Assembly (NCBI GenBank): GCA_016124935.1
Contig: WGMS01000001.1
Coordinates: 124,001-188,000 of the forward strand
DNA from: a bacterium
Lineage (GTDB): Bacteria; Cyanobacteriota; Vampirovibrionia; Obscuribacterales; Obscuribacteraceae
Reading direction: 5' to 3'
DNA length: 64,000 nt
Below, one piece after another: positions 51,927-60,547 of this stretch; positions within the stretch are counted from its first letter, which is position 1, and every line of letters begins with the position of its first letter. Below the pieces are notes generated by a model. That model had not been told where the DNA came from. It did no database searches and saw only the letters and a program-made list of their open reading frames with translations. Made by a program: the position numbers and the translations under genes.

Positions 51927-52733
51927 TTGAAAATCCTTATTGCAAATGATGACGGCATATTCGCACCAGGCATAAGAGCCCTGGCGAAGCGCCTTTCCGA
52001 GGAGAAGAAGTACGAAGTCTATGTGGTCGCACCGGATCGAGAACGCAGCGCCACCGGGCATTCCCTCACATTACACAAACCTTTACGAGTCCAGGAAGTC
52101 GATATAGAGGCGGATGTCGTGAAAGCATGGTGCACCACCGGCACCCCCAGTGATTCCGTCAAACTCGCCATAAGCGTACTCTTGAAGACCGAGCCCGATC
52201 TGGTTATAGCCGGTATCAACAACGGATCTAATATGGGATCGGAGATTCTCTACTCCGGAACCGTGGCAGCCGCCATGGAGGGCACGTTCTCGGGAATTCG
52301 CAGCATGGCGGTGAGTATGGTCAGGGAAGGACAGCCGCCAAAATTTGCCGCCGCCGCCGAATTCATCGCTCGCTTTCTCAATTGTTATGACCCGATGAGC
52401 CTTTCTCCAAAAATTCTTGTAAACATAAACATCCCGAGTATCGATTTCGAAGAGCTAGAAGGGGTATCGATAACCGAACTTGGAATCAGGCAATACAACG
52501 ACTGGTTCGAACACCGTCATGACCCGCGTGGCAATGACTACTACTGGCTGGCCGGTCACGCCATAAAAGAGGGAGAGAGAGAGACCAGCGATGCCTGGGC
52601 CGTGCACCACAACCGTGTTTCTATCACCCCTGTCTCTTTTCAGATGACCGACCGCGAAGCGATGGAGACATTGAAAGGATTTGAAAAGCTCGGGCAGATA
52701 GTAAACGGCGAAGACAAAGCCAGGACGAAATGA
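51927..52733 (+). CDS. surE: 5'/3'-nucleotidase SurE
   Basis: SurE dephosphorylates nucleoside 5'- and 3'-monophosphates and aids stationary-phase survival. The 268 residues begin with the metal site KILIANDDGIFAPGIRAL (N7, D8, D9), followed by VVAPDRERSATGHSLTLHKP, WCTTGTPSDSVKLAI, LVIAGINNGSNMGSEILYSG (the Asn-rich metal-binding segment) and a TVAAAMEGTFSGI segment. All are standard. The TTG start follows GGCGGAG. The stop overlaps the next gene's ATG (ATGA), so the membrane protein that follows is translationally coupled. The identification is secure. Confidence 0.94.
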   Translation: MKILIANDDGIFAPGIRALAKRLSEEKKYEVYVVAPDRERSATGHSLTLHKPLRVQEVDIEADVVKAWCTTGTPSDSVKLAISVLLKTEPDLVIAGINNGSNMGSEILYSGTVAAAMEGTFSGIRSMAVSMVREGQPPKFAAAAEFIARFLNCYDPMSLSPKILVNINIPSIDFEELEGVSITELGIRQYNDWFEHRHDPRGNDYYWLAGHAIKEGERETSDAWAVHHNRVSITPVSFQMTDREAMETLKGFEKLGQIVNGEDKARTK

Positions 52734-53509
52734 TGAGCACAGTTCAGAAAGGCGCGATAGCCATTCGCAACAGTGGGCTCGATCCGGACTCAGCCCTGTC
52801 CAGGTTCTTTCGAGATCAAGACTGGACAGTCAAAACCGGGATTGGTGGCATATTCAATGCGCTTGCCCTGGCTCTTTTCTGTGTCAATCCGCTTCTCTTC
52901 CCGGTTAGCGTGTGCTTGCTGGCAATGGTGCAGGGTTATGCGTTGAGGACATTGAGAGCGTACATTAAAGATGAAAGTGGCCCCATGCCGCCATGGAACG
53001 ACTGGTTCGATCTGTTTGTGTCGGGGATGAGCTGGATCGCGATAATGGTGCTGTTCGGATTTTTTCTGATGACCTTCTCTATGGGATGCATGATAGGGGG
53101 TATTCTCGCCCAATCAAGCAAATCGATGGATCCGAACTTTGTGCTCTGGGCAGGCTGCACCATGGCTGGTATCAAACTGATCGGAGCCTGGTTGGCATTC
53201 TTTCTAGCCGTTCTCATGGCTAACTTTGCAGCGGAAGAGTCGATGCCTGCCGGTTTCGCTTATTTCAAAGTATTGAAGCGTATGCTGCTTGCTCCCGGAG
53301 ACTTCCTGTGCGCCTGGATGATCGGCGTAGGACTGCAACTGATGTTTTTCATCCTTCCCTGCATAACAATCATTGGCATATTTCTTCTGCCAACTTCCAT
53401 GTTTACCGCCCAGATACTTTCCGCCATCATCATGGCCCAGGCGTGGCGTTCCGCTTCACCGGTCGATTCTGATCGAGCGACCGATGCTGAACCTGGAGCG
53501 GATAAATAG
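52730..53509 (+). CDS. Multi-pass membrane protein, DUF4013-like
   Basis: The 259-residue protein has about five or six membrane segments: FNALALALFCVNPLLFPVSV, AIMVLFGFFLMTFSMGCMIG, GIKLIGAWLAFFLAVLMANF, a segment near LCAWMIGVGLQLMFFILPCI and TIIGIFLLPTSMFTAQIL. A cytoplasmic motif GPMPPWNDWFDLFVSGM is the feature that suggests DUF4013 (uncharacterised membrane proteins with PxPxW in this place). The ATG overlaps the surE stop. Partners and function are unknown; no transporter signature is seen. The membrane assignment is sure and the family tentative. Confidence 0.78.
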   Translation: MMSTVQKGAIAIRNSGLDPDSALSRFFRDQDWTVKTGIGGIFNALALALFCVNPLLFPVSVCLLAMVQGYALRTLRAYIKDESGPMPPWNDWFDLFVSGMSWIAIMVLFGFFLMTFSMGCMIGGILAQSSKSMDPNFVLWAGCTMAGIKLIGAWLAFFLAVLMANFAAEESMPAGFAYFKVLKRMLLAPGDFLCAWMIGVGLQLMFFILPCITIIGIFLLPTSMFTAQILSAIIMAQAWRSASPVDSDRATDAEPGADK

Positions 53510-53530
53510 CCATCGGAGCTCCTTTATCTC

Positions 53531-54001
53531 TTATTGCACGTAGCCCAGAAGTTGGCGGCAAGAAGCCATATTAGCCGAAATAGTCTCAACAACATCCTGA
53601 TCCAGACAGCCCGGATTAGACTCTGCTACGACCATAGCTTTCTCATAACAGACAAGAGCCTCTTCGTGTTTATCTAACTGAGCCAGCACAGCACCGAGAT
53701 TATTGTAGGTCGGACCCAACTCCGGATGATCATGTCTCATCGATACCCGCGCCAACTCGAGGGAACGCTTGTATAAAACTTCGGCTGCTTCAATGAAACC
53801 ATGCTCGTAGTGCATGTCGGCAATTTTAGAGTAGGCGTTCGCCGAAAATGGAGCATACTCACCGGCAATCGCAACACTCAATTCGGCCCATTTGACCCCG
53901 AGAGGCAAAGCCCTTTCGATCATACCTCTATCGTAGAAGTAGTCGAACATTCCGGAGACTATCCGGCAGCGTAAAGTCAGCATCCATTTGGGTTGGTCCA
54001 T
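53531..54001 (-). CDS. Small TPR protein
   Basis: The 156-residue protein has no signal peptide and three to four kinesin-light-chain-type TPRs: RGMIERALPLGVKWAELSVA, FIEAAEVLYKRSLELARVSM, DHPELGPTYNNLGAVLAQLD and HEEALVCYEKAMVVAESNPG. The start is an ATG without strong ribosome signal. It converges with the DUF4013-like gene. It is likely cytoplasmic and a protein-binding module. The transposase-derived gene lies upstream on the same strand, 136 bases away. Confidence 0.78.
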   Translation of the reverse strand: MDQPKWMLTLRCRIVSGMFDYFYDRGMIERALPLGVKWAELSVAIAGEYAPFSANAYSKIADMHYEHGFIEAAEVLYKRSLELARVSMRHDHPELGPTYNNLGAVLAQLDKHEEALVCYEKAMVVAESNPGCLDQDVVETISANMASCRQLLGYVQ

Positions 54002-54137
54002 CGCTCACTCATTCATTCCGTCCGCACTTGAAAACCTCTATGCGTAGTATATTCCTAAATCCGAGCAATTACCAGCTTTTTTTCTGTGCGAATAAAGAGA
54101 CAGACAACCGGTATACGGAAATTCTCCCTGCCCGATA

Positions 54138-54839
54138 CTAAAAATAGAGCAGAAACGGCGAGAAGCACTCGAAGATATCTCGCCTCAACATAGGGCTTCC
54201 CCGAACGAAACAGCCTATAAGGCGAAGTGGCGTTAGCTCTGATGACCTTTCCCTTAGTGCGTACTCAAAAGCATACACTTGCGAGTATTTCCTGCTGACA
54301 CCATGAAAAACATCCAACAAGTAAACAATGAAAGAACAGGCTCTGCTCACCATCTCCCGACTCAAAACTGTTTTACACCGCGGCTGAGGAGGCTCTCCCT
54401 CTGAACTTGCCTTGAACAAAGCGGGCTTCAAAAAAGAACAAGGAACCGCTAAAGCTCCCTCTGCCTCAAAAGTGAGATTGTATAGACTGCTGCCCAGCAC
54501 CATCCTTATTTTGTGCAGCATAAACCAGGTGGTGGCGTAACTCCGATCCAACAATAAGGCCTGCGCGACGGCAGAATGACTATCTTCCTCGCGAAAAGAC
54601 AAAATTGCTTTAACCCATGCCCTCAGATTGCGCACGCCATGAAGAAAAGTCCCTGAGGTGGCAGACACCTGTTTTCTACAAGTGCGACACTGAAGGAGTC
54701 CCCGGGTCTTTATCCTTGAGTAGTGGCTCCCTTCGCATCGAGGACATTTAAATCCCTCCGCCCAGCGCAGTTTTTCTAGTAGCTTTCGAAAGTCCTCGTT
54801 TGACTCGGCTCTCTTGAGAAGGGCATTCAAATCATCCAT
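54138..54839 (-). CDS. IS1595-type transposase-derived protein lacking a recognisable catalytic core
   Basis: The ATG at 54839 has GGAGGTGAG upstream; a TTG at 54842 is equally possible. The first 105 residues match the N-terminal part of IS1595/ISXO2 transposases: a zinc ribbon with C32, C35, C51 and C54 (FKCPRCEGSHYSRI; LQCRTCRKQVSATSG), then a HTH region (SAVAQALLLDRSYATTWFML). Where IS1595 proteins have the first catalytic Asp (VExDET), this protein reads LYNLTFEAEGALAV, and no DDE core follows; the remaining 110 residues are unrelated and Arg/Cys/Phe-rich. No inverted repeats or target duplications were found. It is either a decayed remnant or a domesticated DNA-binding protein. The intact ribosome site and open frame favour the latter weakly. 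Confidence 0.6.
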   Translation of the reverse strand: MDDLNALLKRAESNEDFRKLLEKLRWAEGFKCPRCEGSHYSRIKTRGLLQCRTCRKQVSATSGTFLHGVRNLRAWVKAILSFREEDSHSAVAQALLLDRSYATTWFMLHKIRMVLGSSLYNLTFEAEGALAVPCSFLKPALFKASSEGEPPQPRCKTVLSREMVSRACSFIVYLLDVFHGVSRKYSQVYAFEYALRERSSELTPLRLIGCFVRGSPMLRRDIFECFSPFLLYF

Positions 54840-55086
54840 CAATACTCACCTCCCGTTCCTCTATAAAAAACGTCGATACAAGAGATGAGGTTCAATTGCT
54901 CCTATTGAACGAGGGGGCGAAAGTGTCAAGGACAAGAACAAAAAACTACTCTTTCGATCACTCAGCTGGCCTTTACTCCTCCAGCTGAGCGAACGATAGA
55001 GTAATATTTCAATATTCTAGGAGAAGGGTAATCGCTTAAATTTCGGGAATAAAGAATAGATTGTCGCCGAGTGCTTCCTATCAACG

Positions 55087-55737
55087 ATGACGAAGAGATC
55101 TATCCTCACCTTCATAACCGGTCTATTCGTACTGACGATATTCGGACTGGGTGCACTTCTCATTTGGATAAGCAAACCGGAGAATTACACTTCGCTGGTG
55201 ATGACCTCGCGGGAGAAGGCACCGGACACAGCCAACCCGAAAAAAGCTCAGCTGCGCAATCTCAGTTTTACTTACCCGGGCAACTGGAATATCTCAGGGG
55301 ACGGCGAGAACATGGTCTCCGTAGAGACTCCCGGCTCTAGCGGCGTCAAGTTCATCTACTATCCGGCAAACGAAGGTCTGGAATTGGATTCGGCTGAGAC
55401 AGAGGAGTTCATGGACAAAATCGTCGAAGACCAGATGAAAGAAAGCCGGGCTGGCAAATACTCGAACCAGACCATGCAGACAGACCTCGGTAAAGAGAGC
55501 AAAGTCAAAGGATGGGGCAAGATGAAAGGCTACGGCAGAAAGTACAAGCTCACCATCGACTCCAGTGAATCAAGCCATCTGCCTTACAAATTCCAGGTAA
55601 CCACAACCAACTTCATAGCAAAAGCCGATAGAGATCTACTCCTGATTCAAGAATTCATCTATGACTCTACTAGCGAGATAACCGCACCCGGATTCGAACA
55701 GATAAAATCGACGATTGCGATTGAAACATCAGATTGA
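55087..55737 (+). CDS. Exported or membrane-anchored protein, PsbP/DcrB-like by eye
   Basis: The 216-residue protein starts with a short basic segment and a hydrophobic helix (SILTFITGLFVLTIFGLGAL) that serves as a signal anchor or uncleaved signal. The rest is a soluble domain with alternating strands: LRNLSFTYPGNWNISGDGEN, MVSVETPGSSGVKFIYYPAN and KVKGWGKMKGYGRKYKLTID, followed by LLLIQEFIYDSTSE. The opening FxYPxxW pattern recalls PsbP/DcrB/MOG1-fold lipoproteins, but the similarity is weak. The ATG lacks a clear ribosome site. No gene close by suggests a function. Confidence 0.65.
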   Translation: MTKRSILTFITGLFVLTIFGLGALLIWISKPENYTSLVMTSREKAPDTANPKKAQLRNLSFTYPGNWNISGDGENMVSVETPGSSGVKFIYYPANEGLELDSAETEEFMDKIVEDQMKESRAGKYSNQTMQTDLGKESKVKGWGKMKGYGRKYKLTIDSSESSHLPYKFQVTTTNFIAKADRDLLLIQEFIYDSTSEITAPGFEQIKSTIAIETSD

Positions 55738-55805
55738 CACAATAGATAGAAAGCGAACCTGGTTGCAGATCTAACAAGCAAGGAAGAGGGGATGAAAAAC
55801 AGATC

Positions 55806-56594
55806 ATGGATCTTAAATTGAAGAAGAAGACAGCCCTGGTTACAGGATCCACAGCCGGCATTGGCTTTGCGATCGCCAGACTGCTGGCAGCAGAAGGTGC
55901 CGATGTAGTAATCACCGGAAGAAGCCGAGAACGGGTCGACAAGGCTTTAGAAGCACTGGCAGATTCCGGAGCGCTTCTGCGCGGCATCGAAGCCGACCTT
56001 GGCACCGCAAGCGGTATCGCTACAGTCATCGATGAACTGCCACAGGTAGATATTCTCGTCAATAATGTGGGCATCTACGAGCCAAAAGATTTCTTCACCA
56101 TTGAAGATGAAAGCTGGACTAAGATGTTCGAAGTAAATGTAATGAGTGGCGTCCGGCTGAGCCGACACTACATGAAAAATATGCTTAATAACAACTGGGG
56201 AAGGGTGCTTTTCATATCGAGCGAATCCGGTGTAAACATCCCTGCCGAAATGATTCACTATGGCATGTCTAAAACAGCCCAGATAGCCGTAGCGCGCGGG
56301 CTGGCGGAACTGACGGCAGGCACAGGCGTAACCGTAAATTCCGTACTGCCCGGTCCAACTCGCTCCGAAGGAGTAGAGGATTTCATCCGGGACATGGCTC
56401 GCAACAATGGCATCACTGAAGAAGCTGTCGAGAAGGACTTCTTCGAAAAAATTCGCCCATCATCACTAATCAAGCGCTTTGCCTCTTGTGAAGAAGTGGC
56501 GAATATGGTGGCTTATCTATCCAGTGACCTGGCCTCTGCCACCAACGGAGCGGCTGTTCGCGTAGAGGGCGGCTGTATTCGCAGCGCAATCTGA
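55806..56594 (+). CDS. Short-chain dehydrogenase/reductase (SDR)
   Basis: The 262-residue protein is a classical SDR with an N-terminal NAD(P)-binding Rossmann motif (TGSTAGIGFAIARLLAAEGA), the NNVG strand (VDILVNNVGIYEP, replacing the usual NNAG), a catalytic Ser in VLFISSESGVNIP and YGMSKTA with the active-site Tyr and Lys (YxxxK). Position and spacing are right for a functional oxidoreductase. ADVVITGRSRERVD suggests NADP preference. The start ATG is preceded by GAGGGG at 16 bases. Substrate unknown; this subgroup is often annotated as 3-ketoacyl reductase-like. It stands alone on the strand, 14 bases before the PDZ gene. Confidence 0.9.
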   Translation: MDLKLKKKTALVTGSTAGIGFAIARLLAAEGADVVITGRSRERVDKALEALADSGALLRGIEADLGTASGIATVIDELPQVDILVNNVGIYEPKDFFTIEDESWTKMFEVNVMSGVRLSRHYMKNMLNNNWGRVLFISSESGVNIPAEMIHYGMSKTAQIAVARGLAELTAGTGVTVNSVLPGPTRSEGVEDFIRDMARNNGITEEAVEKDFFEKIRPSSLIKRFASCEEVANMVAYLSSDLASATNGAAVRVEGGCIRSAI

Positions 56595-56608
56595 TTTATT
56601 CATCCTTT

Positions 56609-57565
56609 ATGAAAGAGATAACGAAAAAATTCCATTCAGGTCGGCTCTCAGGTCTTCAACCTGCCTCCCTGGCAATTTTCTTTTCTCTGTCATTCTGCCA
56701 TCAACCTTCGTGTTACGTTCTAGCACAAGACGAAACCTCTGAGACGCCCCCTTTTAAGTCGCAATTAGTTGCATCGCAAGAATCCGAGACGCTCCTGTCC
56801 GCGGTCGAACTCGCCCACTTATTCTCACCGGCAGGACTTTCATGGGGAGCGACAGCCAAATCGGCTCATCCAGTAGTATTAGTGGTGGCACCCGGCTCTC
56901 GAGCGGCTGATGCTGGTATCAAAGAAGGCTCAATTCTCATTGAAATTGACGGAGTCGACACCAGATTTTTGGGCTACCAAAGCCTCTTCGATCTACTTTG
57001 GGAGCACAAAGGTATCCCCTGCCCGATTCTCCTTAAGGATACTGCCGATTCGGCACCACGAACAGTAGTGCTGGTTGTGCCGGGAGGGCGATTCGTAAAC
57101 AGAATCAAGACACAGAATACCGAGAACAAAAATGCGAAAGTAGTTGATTCGACAAGACATTTTGATGTCCCTTATATAGTAGCCAGTGAAACTCTATCCA
57201 CACCAATGCTTCTGGAATTCACGGACAACTCGGACAAATACAAGCCTTTATCAAAAGAAATTTTTGCCGAGGTCACAGACACCGAGACCGGTAAGAAATT
57301 CCCCTCGATCAAACACCGGATGGAGAGCGTCGACTCACCACTAGCGAAGCACTTCCAGGTCCAGGATGTGCCGACGTATGTCTTCGTTGTCAGCCAGTTC
57401 TCTCGGCTGAGCGAAGGAGAAGACATAATTAGAACTGAAATGAGCGAGAAAGAGCTGGTCGATCGCCTGAACAGACTCCGGGTGGACTGGTATGTGAGAA
57501 AAACCGGCACAGGAGAGTTCCTGGGCATAGAACCGCCAATTCGGATGCAGCGGCGCCAGAGATAA
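56609..57565 (+). CDS. Exported PDZ-domain protein
   Basis: The 318-residue protein has a signal segment (GLQPASLAIFFSLSFCHQPS, cut near YVLAQ). A PDZ domain is clear in residues about 75-150: LSWGATAKSAHPVVLVVAPG, SRAADAGIKEGSILIEIDGV and RFLGYQSLFDLLWEHKGIPC. The C-terminal 140 residues are strand-rich and unassigned, ending in a basic tail (GIEPPIRMQRRQR). No Ser/His protease residues stand out, so this is a binding protein rather than a protease. It may share a transcript with the SDR gene 14 bases upstream. It lacks a ribosome site. An envelope location is likely. Confidence 0.78.
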   Translation: MKEITKKFHSGRLSGLQPASLAIFFSLSFCHQPSCYVLAQDETSETPPFKSQLVASQESETLLSAVELAHLFSPAGLSWGATAKSAHPVVLVVAPGSRAADAGIKEGSILIEIDGVDTRFLGYQSLFDLLWEHKGIPCPILLKDTADSAPRTVVLVVPGGRFVNRIKTQNTENKNAKVVDSTRHFDVPYIVASETLSTPMLLEFTDNSDKYKPLSKEIFAEVTDTETGKKFPSIKHRMESVDSPLAKHFQVQDVPTYVFVVSQFSRLSEGEDIIRTEMSEKELVDRLNRLRVDWYVRKTGTGEFLGIEPPIRMQRRQR

Positions 57566-57675
57566 AAGCGAAAAGCGAGATTGCGAAACACCTTCCGCAA
57601 TCTTCCCATGACAGCTCGGCATCGAATCGAGACCCCTTTGCTATCAGGAAAGGGTAGCCAACGCGAGGTGTAGAA

Positions 57676-58383
57676 ATGCGATTGAAGCACAAATTGAAAA
57701 AGTCTGAAAAAATATCAACGATATCATCGGTCAGTCTTGCCCTGGCGGCAAGTCTTGTCACTGGGCTGATGACCACTCCGGCAGCGCTTTCCCTGGAGAG
57801 TGACAGCCCGGTAATTTTGAGCACGGAGATTCTCTCTTTGCTGGACAAAAACAAAACTGCCACTCTTAATGCCTCGGGTGAGCTGGTTGATGAAAACGGC
57901 AAAATCATCGGTGTGATAACCGCTGTCGACCCATCCGTCACCGTGGTCAAGAAAGAACACCCCATGGCAGTTATCATCAACGACAAAAGCGATCGTGTCA
58001 TGGCCGCTTCTCTCTACAACCGGATCGCATTTCTAAAAAGTCTGGTAGTGGACGAATCGAACAAAGGTCATGTAGCTACCGACCAGGTCCCCACTGTCAT
58101 AGAAAGTCTCGATAAAACAGAAAAAGAGCTCAACGCAAAGGTAAAATCAGGCAAAGACCTGACCTTCGCCGAAGCGATTGCAATAGGCGAGAGATTGGAT
58201 CAGACTGCTAACAGCCTCAAGCGAGCCAAGCGTTTTCGCCTGCATACCGAAGAGCTTGCACCGATGGTGGTGGTTTCTCCCAAGGAGCCCACGATCAAAC
58301 GATTGACAATCTTCAGTGTCACCACCGACAAGAACGGTGATACCACAACCAGCAGCTCCAGCATAGAAACGAAAGCTTACTGA
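57676..58383 (+). CDS. Exported protein of unknown function
   Basis: The ATG has GAGGTG upstream. The 235-residue product has a Lys-rich start and a hydrophobic signal segment (ISSVSLALAASLVTGLMTTP, cut near ALSLE). The mature part has a strand-rich N-terminal third (LLDKNKTATLNASGELVDEN) with GKIIGVITA, a helical middle (AEAIAIGERLDQTANSLKRA) and a Ser/Thr-rich end. No motif is recognised. It is followed by a strong hairpin (58405-58437) and a convergent membrane-protein gene. Real by signal peptide and ribosome site; function unknown. Confidence 0.72.
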   Translation: MRLKHKLKKSEKISTISSVSLALAASLVTGLMTTPAALSLESDSPVILSTEILSLLDKNKTATLNASGELVDENGKIIGVITAVDPSVTVVKKEHPMAVIINDKSDRVMAASLYNRIAFLKSLVVDESNKGHVATDQVPTVIESLDKTEKELNAKVKSGKDLTFAEAIAIGERLDQTANSLKRAKRFRLHTEELAPMVVVSPKEPTIKRLTIFSVTTDKNGDTTTSSSSIETKAY

Positions 58384-58404
58384 TAGTGTTTTTCGCAAAG
58401 TCGA

Positions 58405-58437
58405 AGAAGGCGGTCGAGCGCGTATCGGCCGTCTTCT
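58405..58437. terminator. 13-bp stem-loop between convergent genes
   Basis: Bases 58405-58417 pair with 58425-58437 over 13 positions (two are G-T wobbles) with a 7-base loop. It lies between the stops of genes ending at 58383 (plus) and 58440 (minus), the right place for a shared terminator. No run of T follows immediately on either strand, so termination efficiency is uncertain. Confidence 0.5.
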
Positions 58438-58439
58438 CT

Positions 58440-58910
58440 TCAACTAAAGAGTTTCGGGGGATTTTGCAAGAAAGAGCAATAGTCTATGCTCTGGGCAATT
58501 CCAAGCAAAGCGATCGGAACAACTATGACAAGAGCCACCACCCGCAGCAACCTCCTGGTATTGAAGGCGATCCAGAAGGCAAGAAAAGAAGGGGCAATCA
58601 GAACGGCGAACCAGACCAGGGGATGAACATCGCTCAGCGAAAATTGAGACGAGACCCTCACTGCCCCTTCGGTCCTGACGGCTAACGCTCCGGCATCCAG
58701 CGCCTCATGCCCGGCTCTCATGGTGCTGGCACTATAGGCAGCACCAACCAGACCGATAAATAAAGTCAGGATAGCCCCGACCTTAGCAACAGAGAAGGTC
58801 TTTTCCTCCGTTTTCAGATACCTGAAGAATTGAAGCAGCGCAAAGGTTCCTACCACAATATCAACGATGCCGGTGATCAAAAGCGAAGCGAATAAGTCTA
58901 TGACCTGCAT
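58440..58910 (-). CDS. Small membrane protein with four predicted helices
   Basis: The 156-residue protein has hydrophobic segments at the N-terminus (LFASLLITGIVDIVVGTFAL), near residues 45-62 (VGAILTLFIGLVGAAYSAST), around 100-118 (PLVWFAVLIAPSFLAFWIAF) and 122-142 (LLRVVALVIVVPIALLGIAQ). Short polar loops lie between. No signature of a transporter or enzyme is seen and no family is recognised. It starts at an ATG and lies divergent from the TPR lipoprotein-like gene at 59009 across a 98-base spacer. Real by membrane pattern; function unknown. Confidence 0.68.
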   Translation of the reverse strand: MQVIDLFASLLITGIVDIVVGTFALLQFFRYLKTEEKTFSVAKVGAILTLFIGLVGAAYSASTMRAGHEALDAGALAVRTEGAVRVSSQFSLSDVHPLVWFAVLIAPSFLAFWIAFNTRRLLRVVALVIVVPIALLGIAQSIDYCSFLQNPPKLFS

Positions 58911-59008
58911 CGAAAAGTCTTCTCCAGAGCATCTGTCGAATCAACCGGTAAAATCGGTCTGCAATTGTTACCATTATTCCGATCCTTACCGATGATACAA
59001 TTATTTGA

Positions 59009-60547
59009 ATGAGTCCACAAGAATTCAGATCATCGCCGGAAATTCGTTTTCTGCTTGCTCTCTGCCTGGGTCTATCGCTTGGTATATCCGTCTTTGCCGG
59101 AGGCTGCGGTCTGACCAGCAAGGCAGATTTAAGAGAAGCCAGGAAGAGCCTTAATGATGGCCATTTCGAAGAAGCAGAGAAACAAGCCGGCGACGCCATC
59201 GGCGCTGATAAGAACCTGGGCGAAGCCTATTTTATAAGGGCAGAGGCTCGATACTTCCAGAATGACATGTATAGCGCCGGCAGGGACTACTCCCATGCCA
59301 TCGCCCATGGTTATGACACCACCGAATGTCATCTACGTCGAGCCAATATCAATCACTGGATAGGCAGAATACGCGCGGCCATAACCGACTACCTGGCGGC
59401 AGCCAGAGGAGACCTTCCGGAGCAGAAGAAGAAAGAGCTCTATATCAACCTCTCCGACGCCGAGTTTCGGGTGGGAGAAGTCGAGAAGTCCCTGGAATAC
59501 GCAGAGAAAGCCCTCGAACTGGAGCCTGACAATCCTGTAGCCCTGGCAAACAAAGCCTTCGCTCTCTTCAGTATGAAAAGGCAAAGAGAGGCGAACACCG
59601 CCATCGACGGCGCCATAAAACATTGCGCCAAACAGGGAGATTCGGAAAACGCCAGAGAAAACGAGATCGACTTTCATGTTCTGAGAAAGGAGATTCTAGA
59701 CAGCCTCGGCCGCAGCAAAGAAGCTTTAGAAGAAAGAGCTAAAGTGCAAGAGTTGTTCGACAGAAAGCTTCACTTCTTGAGTCGACCGGAAAGAGCACAG
59801 CGTCTTATGTGGAGCAAAAACAACGAACTCTACACCAGGCATTTCGAATTTGCTTCCGATCTTGCACCCTCTGTGCTAAACGCTTATGCAAAATCGGCGG
59901 AAGACTTAACAAATTATATAGAAAAGAGCTATCATCCCCTGGACGAAGCAAAAGTATCGGTGCTGATTCTGCCCGACGAAGAGACGCTGTCTGCATTTAG
60001 CGAAAAAGACTATAGAGGAAAAATCCACGCATCGGGAGTTTATTCAGCACCGCTGAATCTGATAGCGGTAGCTGCCGGAAAAAATCTCGATCGCTCCGCG
60101 TTACACTATCTGCTTTTCAGAGCGACCGATCGCTGCGGCAATCTGGTTCACGAGAGATGGTCCAGGGGCGGTCTCGGGAAGCTGTTTCAATACGCCTACG
60201 GTTCGGACTCAACTGACGAAAACTCGGCAAATAGCCAGTCAGGGTATCTGGATCTGGAGAAGGCAAAGAAGAGAATCACAGAGGTCAAATCGAAGCAGGA
60301 ACTGAAGAAGCTGGACCCGATGAGAATCGCCAATTGCATGAGCCCCTATGATGAACAGGTAAATGACGGCCTGGTCATGGCAACATTTCTGCTTCACCAG
60401 AACAAGCTGACGACCTATCTGCAGCTTGCCTACCAGGGTCACAGAAAGGGCTATGCCACCCTGGTCGAAGCCGCCTTCGACAGAAAGATAGAAGAGCTGT
60501 TGCCTCAATGGAGAGCTTTTCTCAAAGAGATTGAAGCGCGTTACTGA
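59009..60547 (+). CDS. Exported TPR protein with a degenerate peptidase-like C-terminus
   Basis: The 512-residue protein has a signal segment (LLALCLGLSLGISVFAGGCG) whose C after AGG suggests possible lipidation. Five or six TPRs follow (HFEEAEKQAGDAIGADKNLG; VEKSLEYAEKALELEPDNPV; QREANTAIDGAIKHCAKQGD). The C-terminal 230 residues resemble the peptidase-MA/DUF1570 type: AKVSVLILPDEETLSAFSEK, SGVYSAPLNLIAVAAG and ALHYLLFRATDRC in the place where HExxH would be, so the zinc ligands seem lost. It probably works as a binding protein at the membrane. The stop overlaps the convergent DUF2059 gene by 7 bases. Lipidation and peptidase kinship are inferred. Confidence 0.8.
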   Translation: MSPQEFRSSPEIRFLLALCLGLSLGISVFAGGCGLTSKADLREARKSLNDGHFEEAEKQAGDAIGADKNLGEAYFIRAEARYFQNDMYSAGRDYSHAIAHGYDTTECHLRRANINHWIGRIRAAITDYLAAARGDLPEQKKKELYINLSDAEFRVGEVEKSLEYAEKALELEPDNPVALANKAFALFSMKRQREANTAIDGAIKHCAKQGDSENARENEIDFHVLRKEILDSLGRSKEALEERAKVQELFDRKLHFLSRPERAQRLMWSKNNELYTRHFEFASDLAPSVLNAYAKSAEDLTNYIEKSYHPLDEAKVSVLILPDEETLSAFSEKDYRGKIHASGVYSAPLNLIAVAAGKNLDRSALHYLLFRATDRCGNLVHERWSRGGLGKLFQYAYGSDSTDENSANSQSGYLDLEKAKKRITEVKSKQELKKLDPMRIANCMSPYDEQVNDGLVMATFLLHQNKLTTYLQLAYQGHRKGYATLVEAAFDRKIEELLPQWRAFLKEIEARY

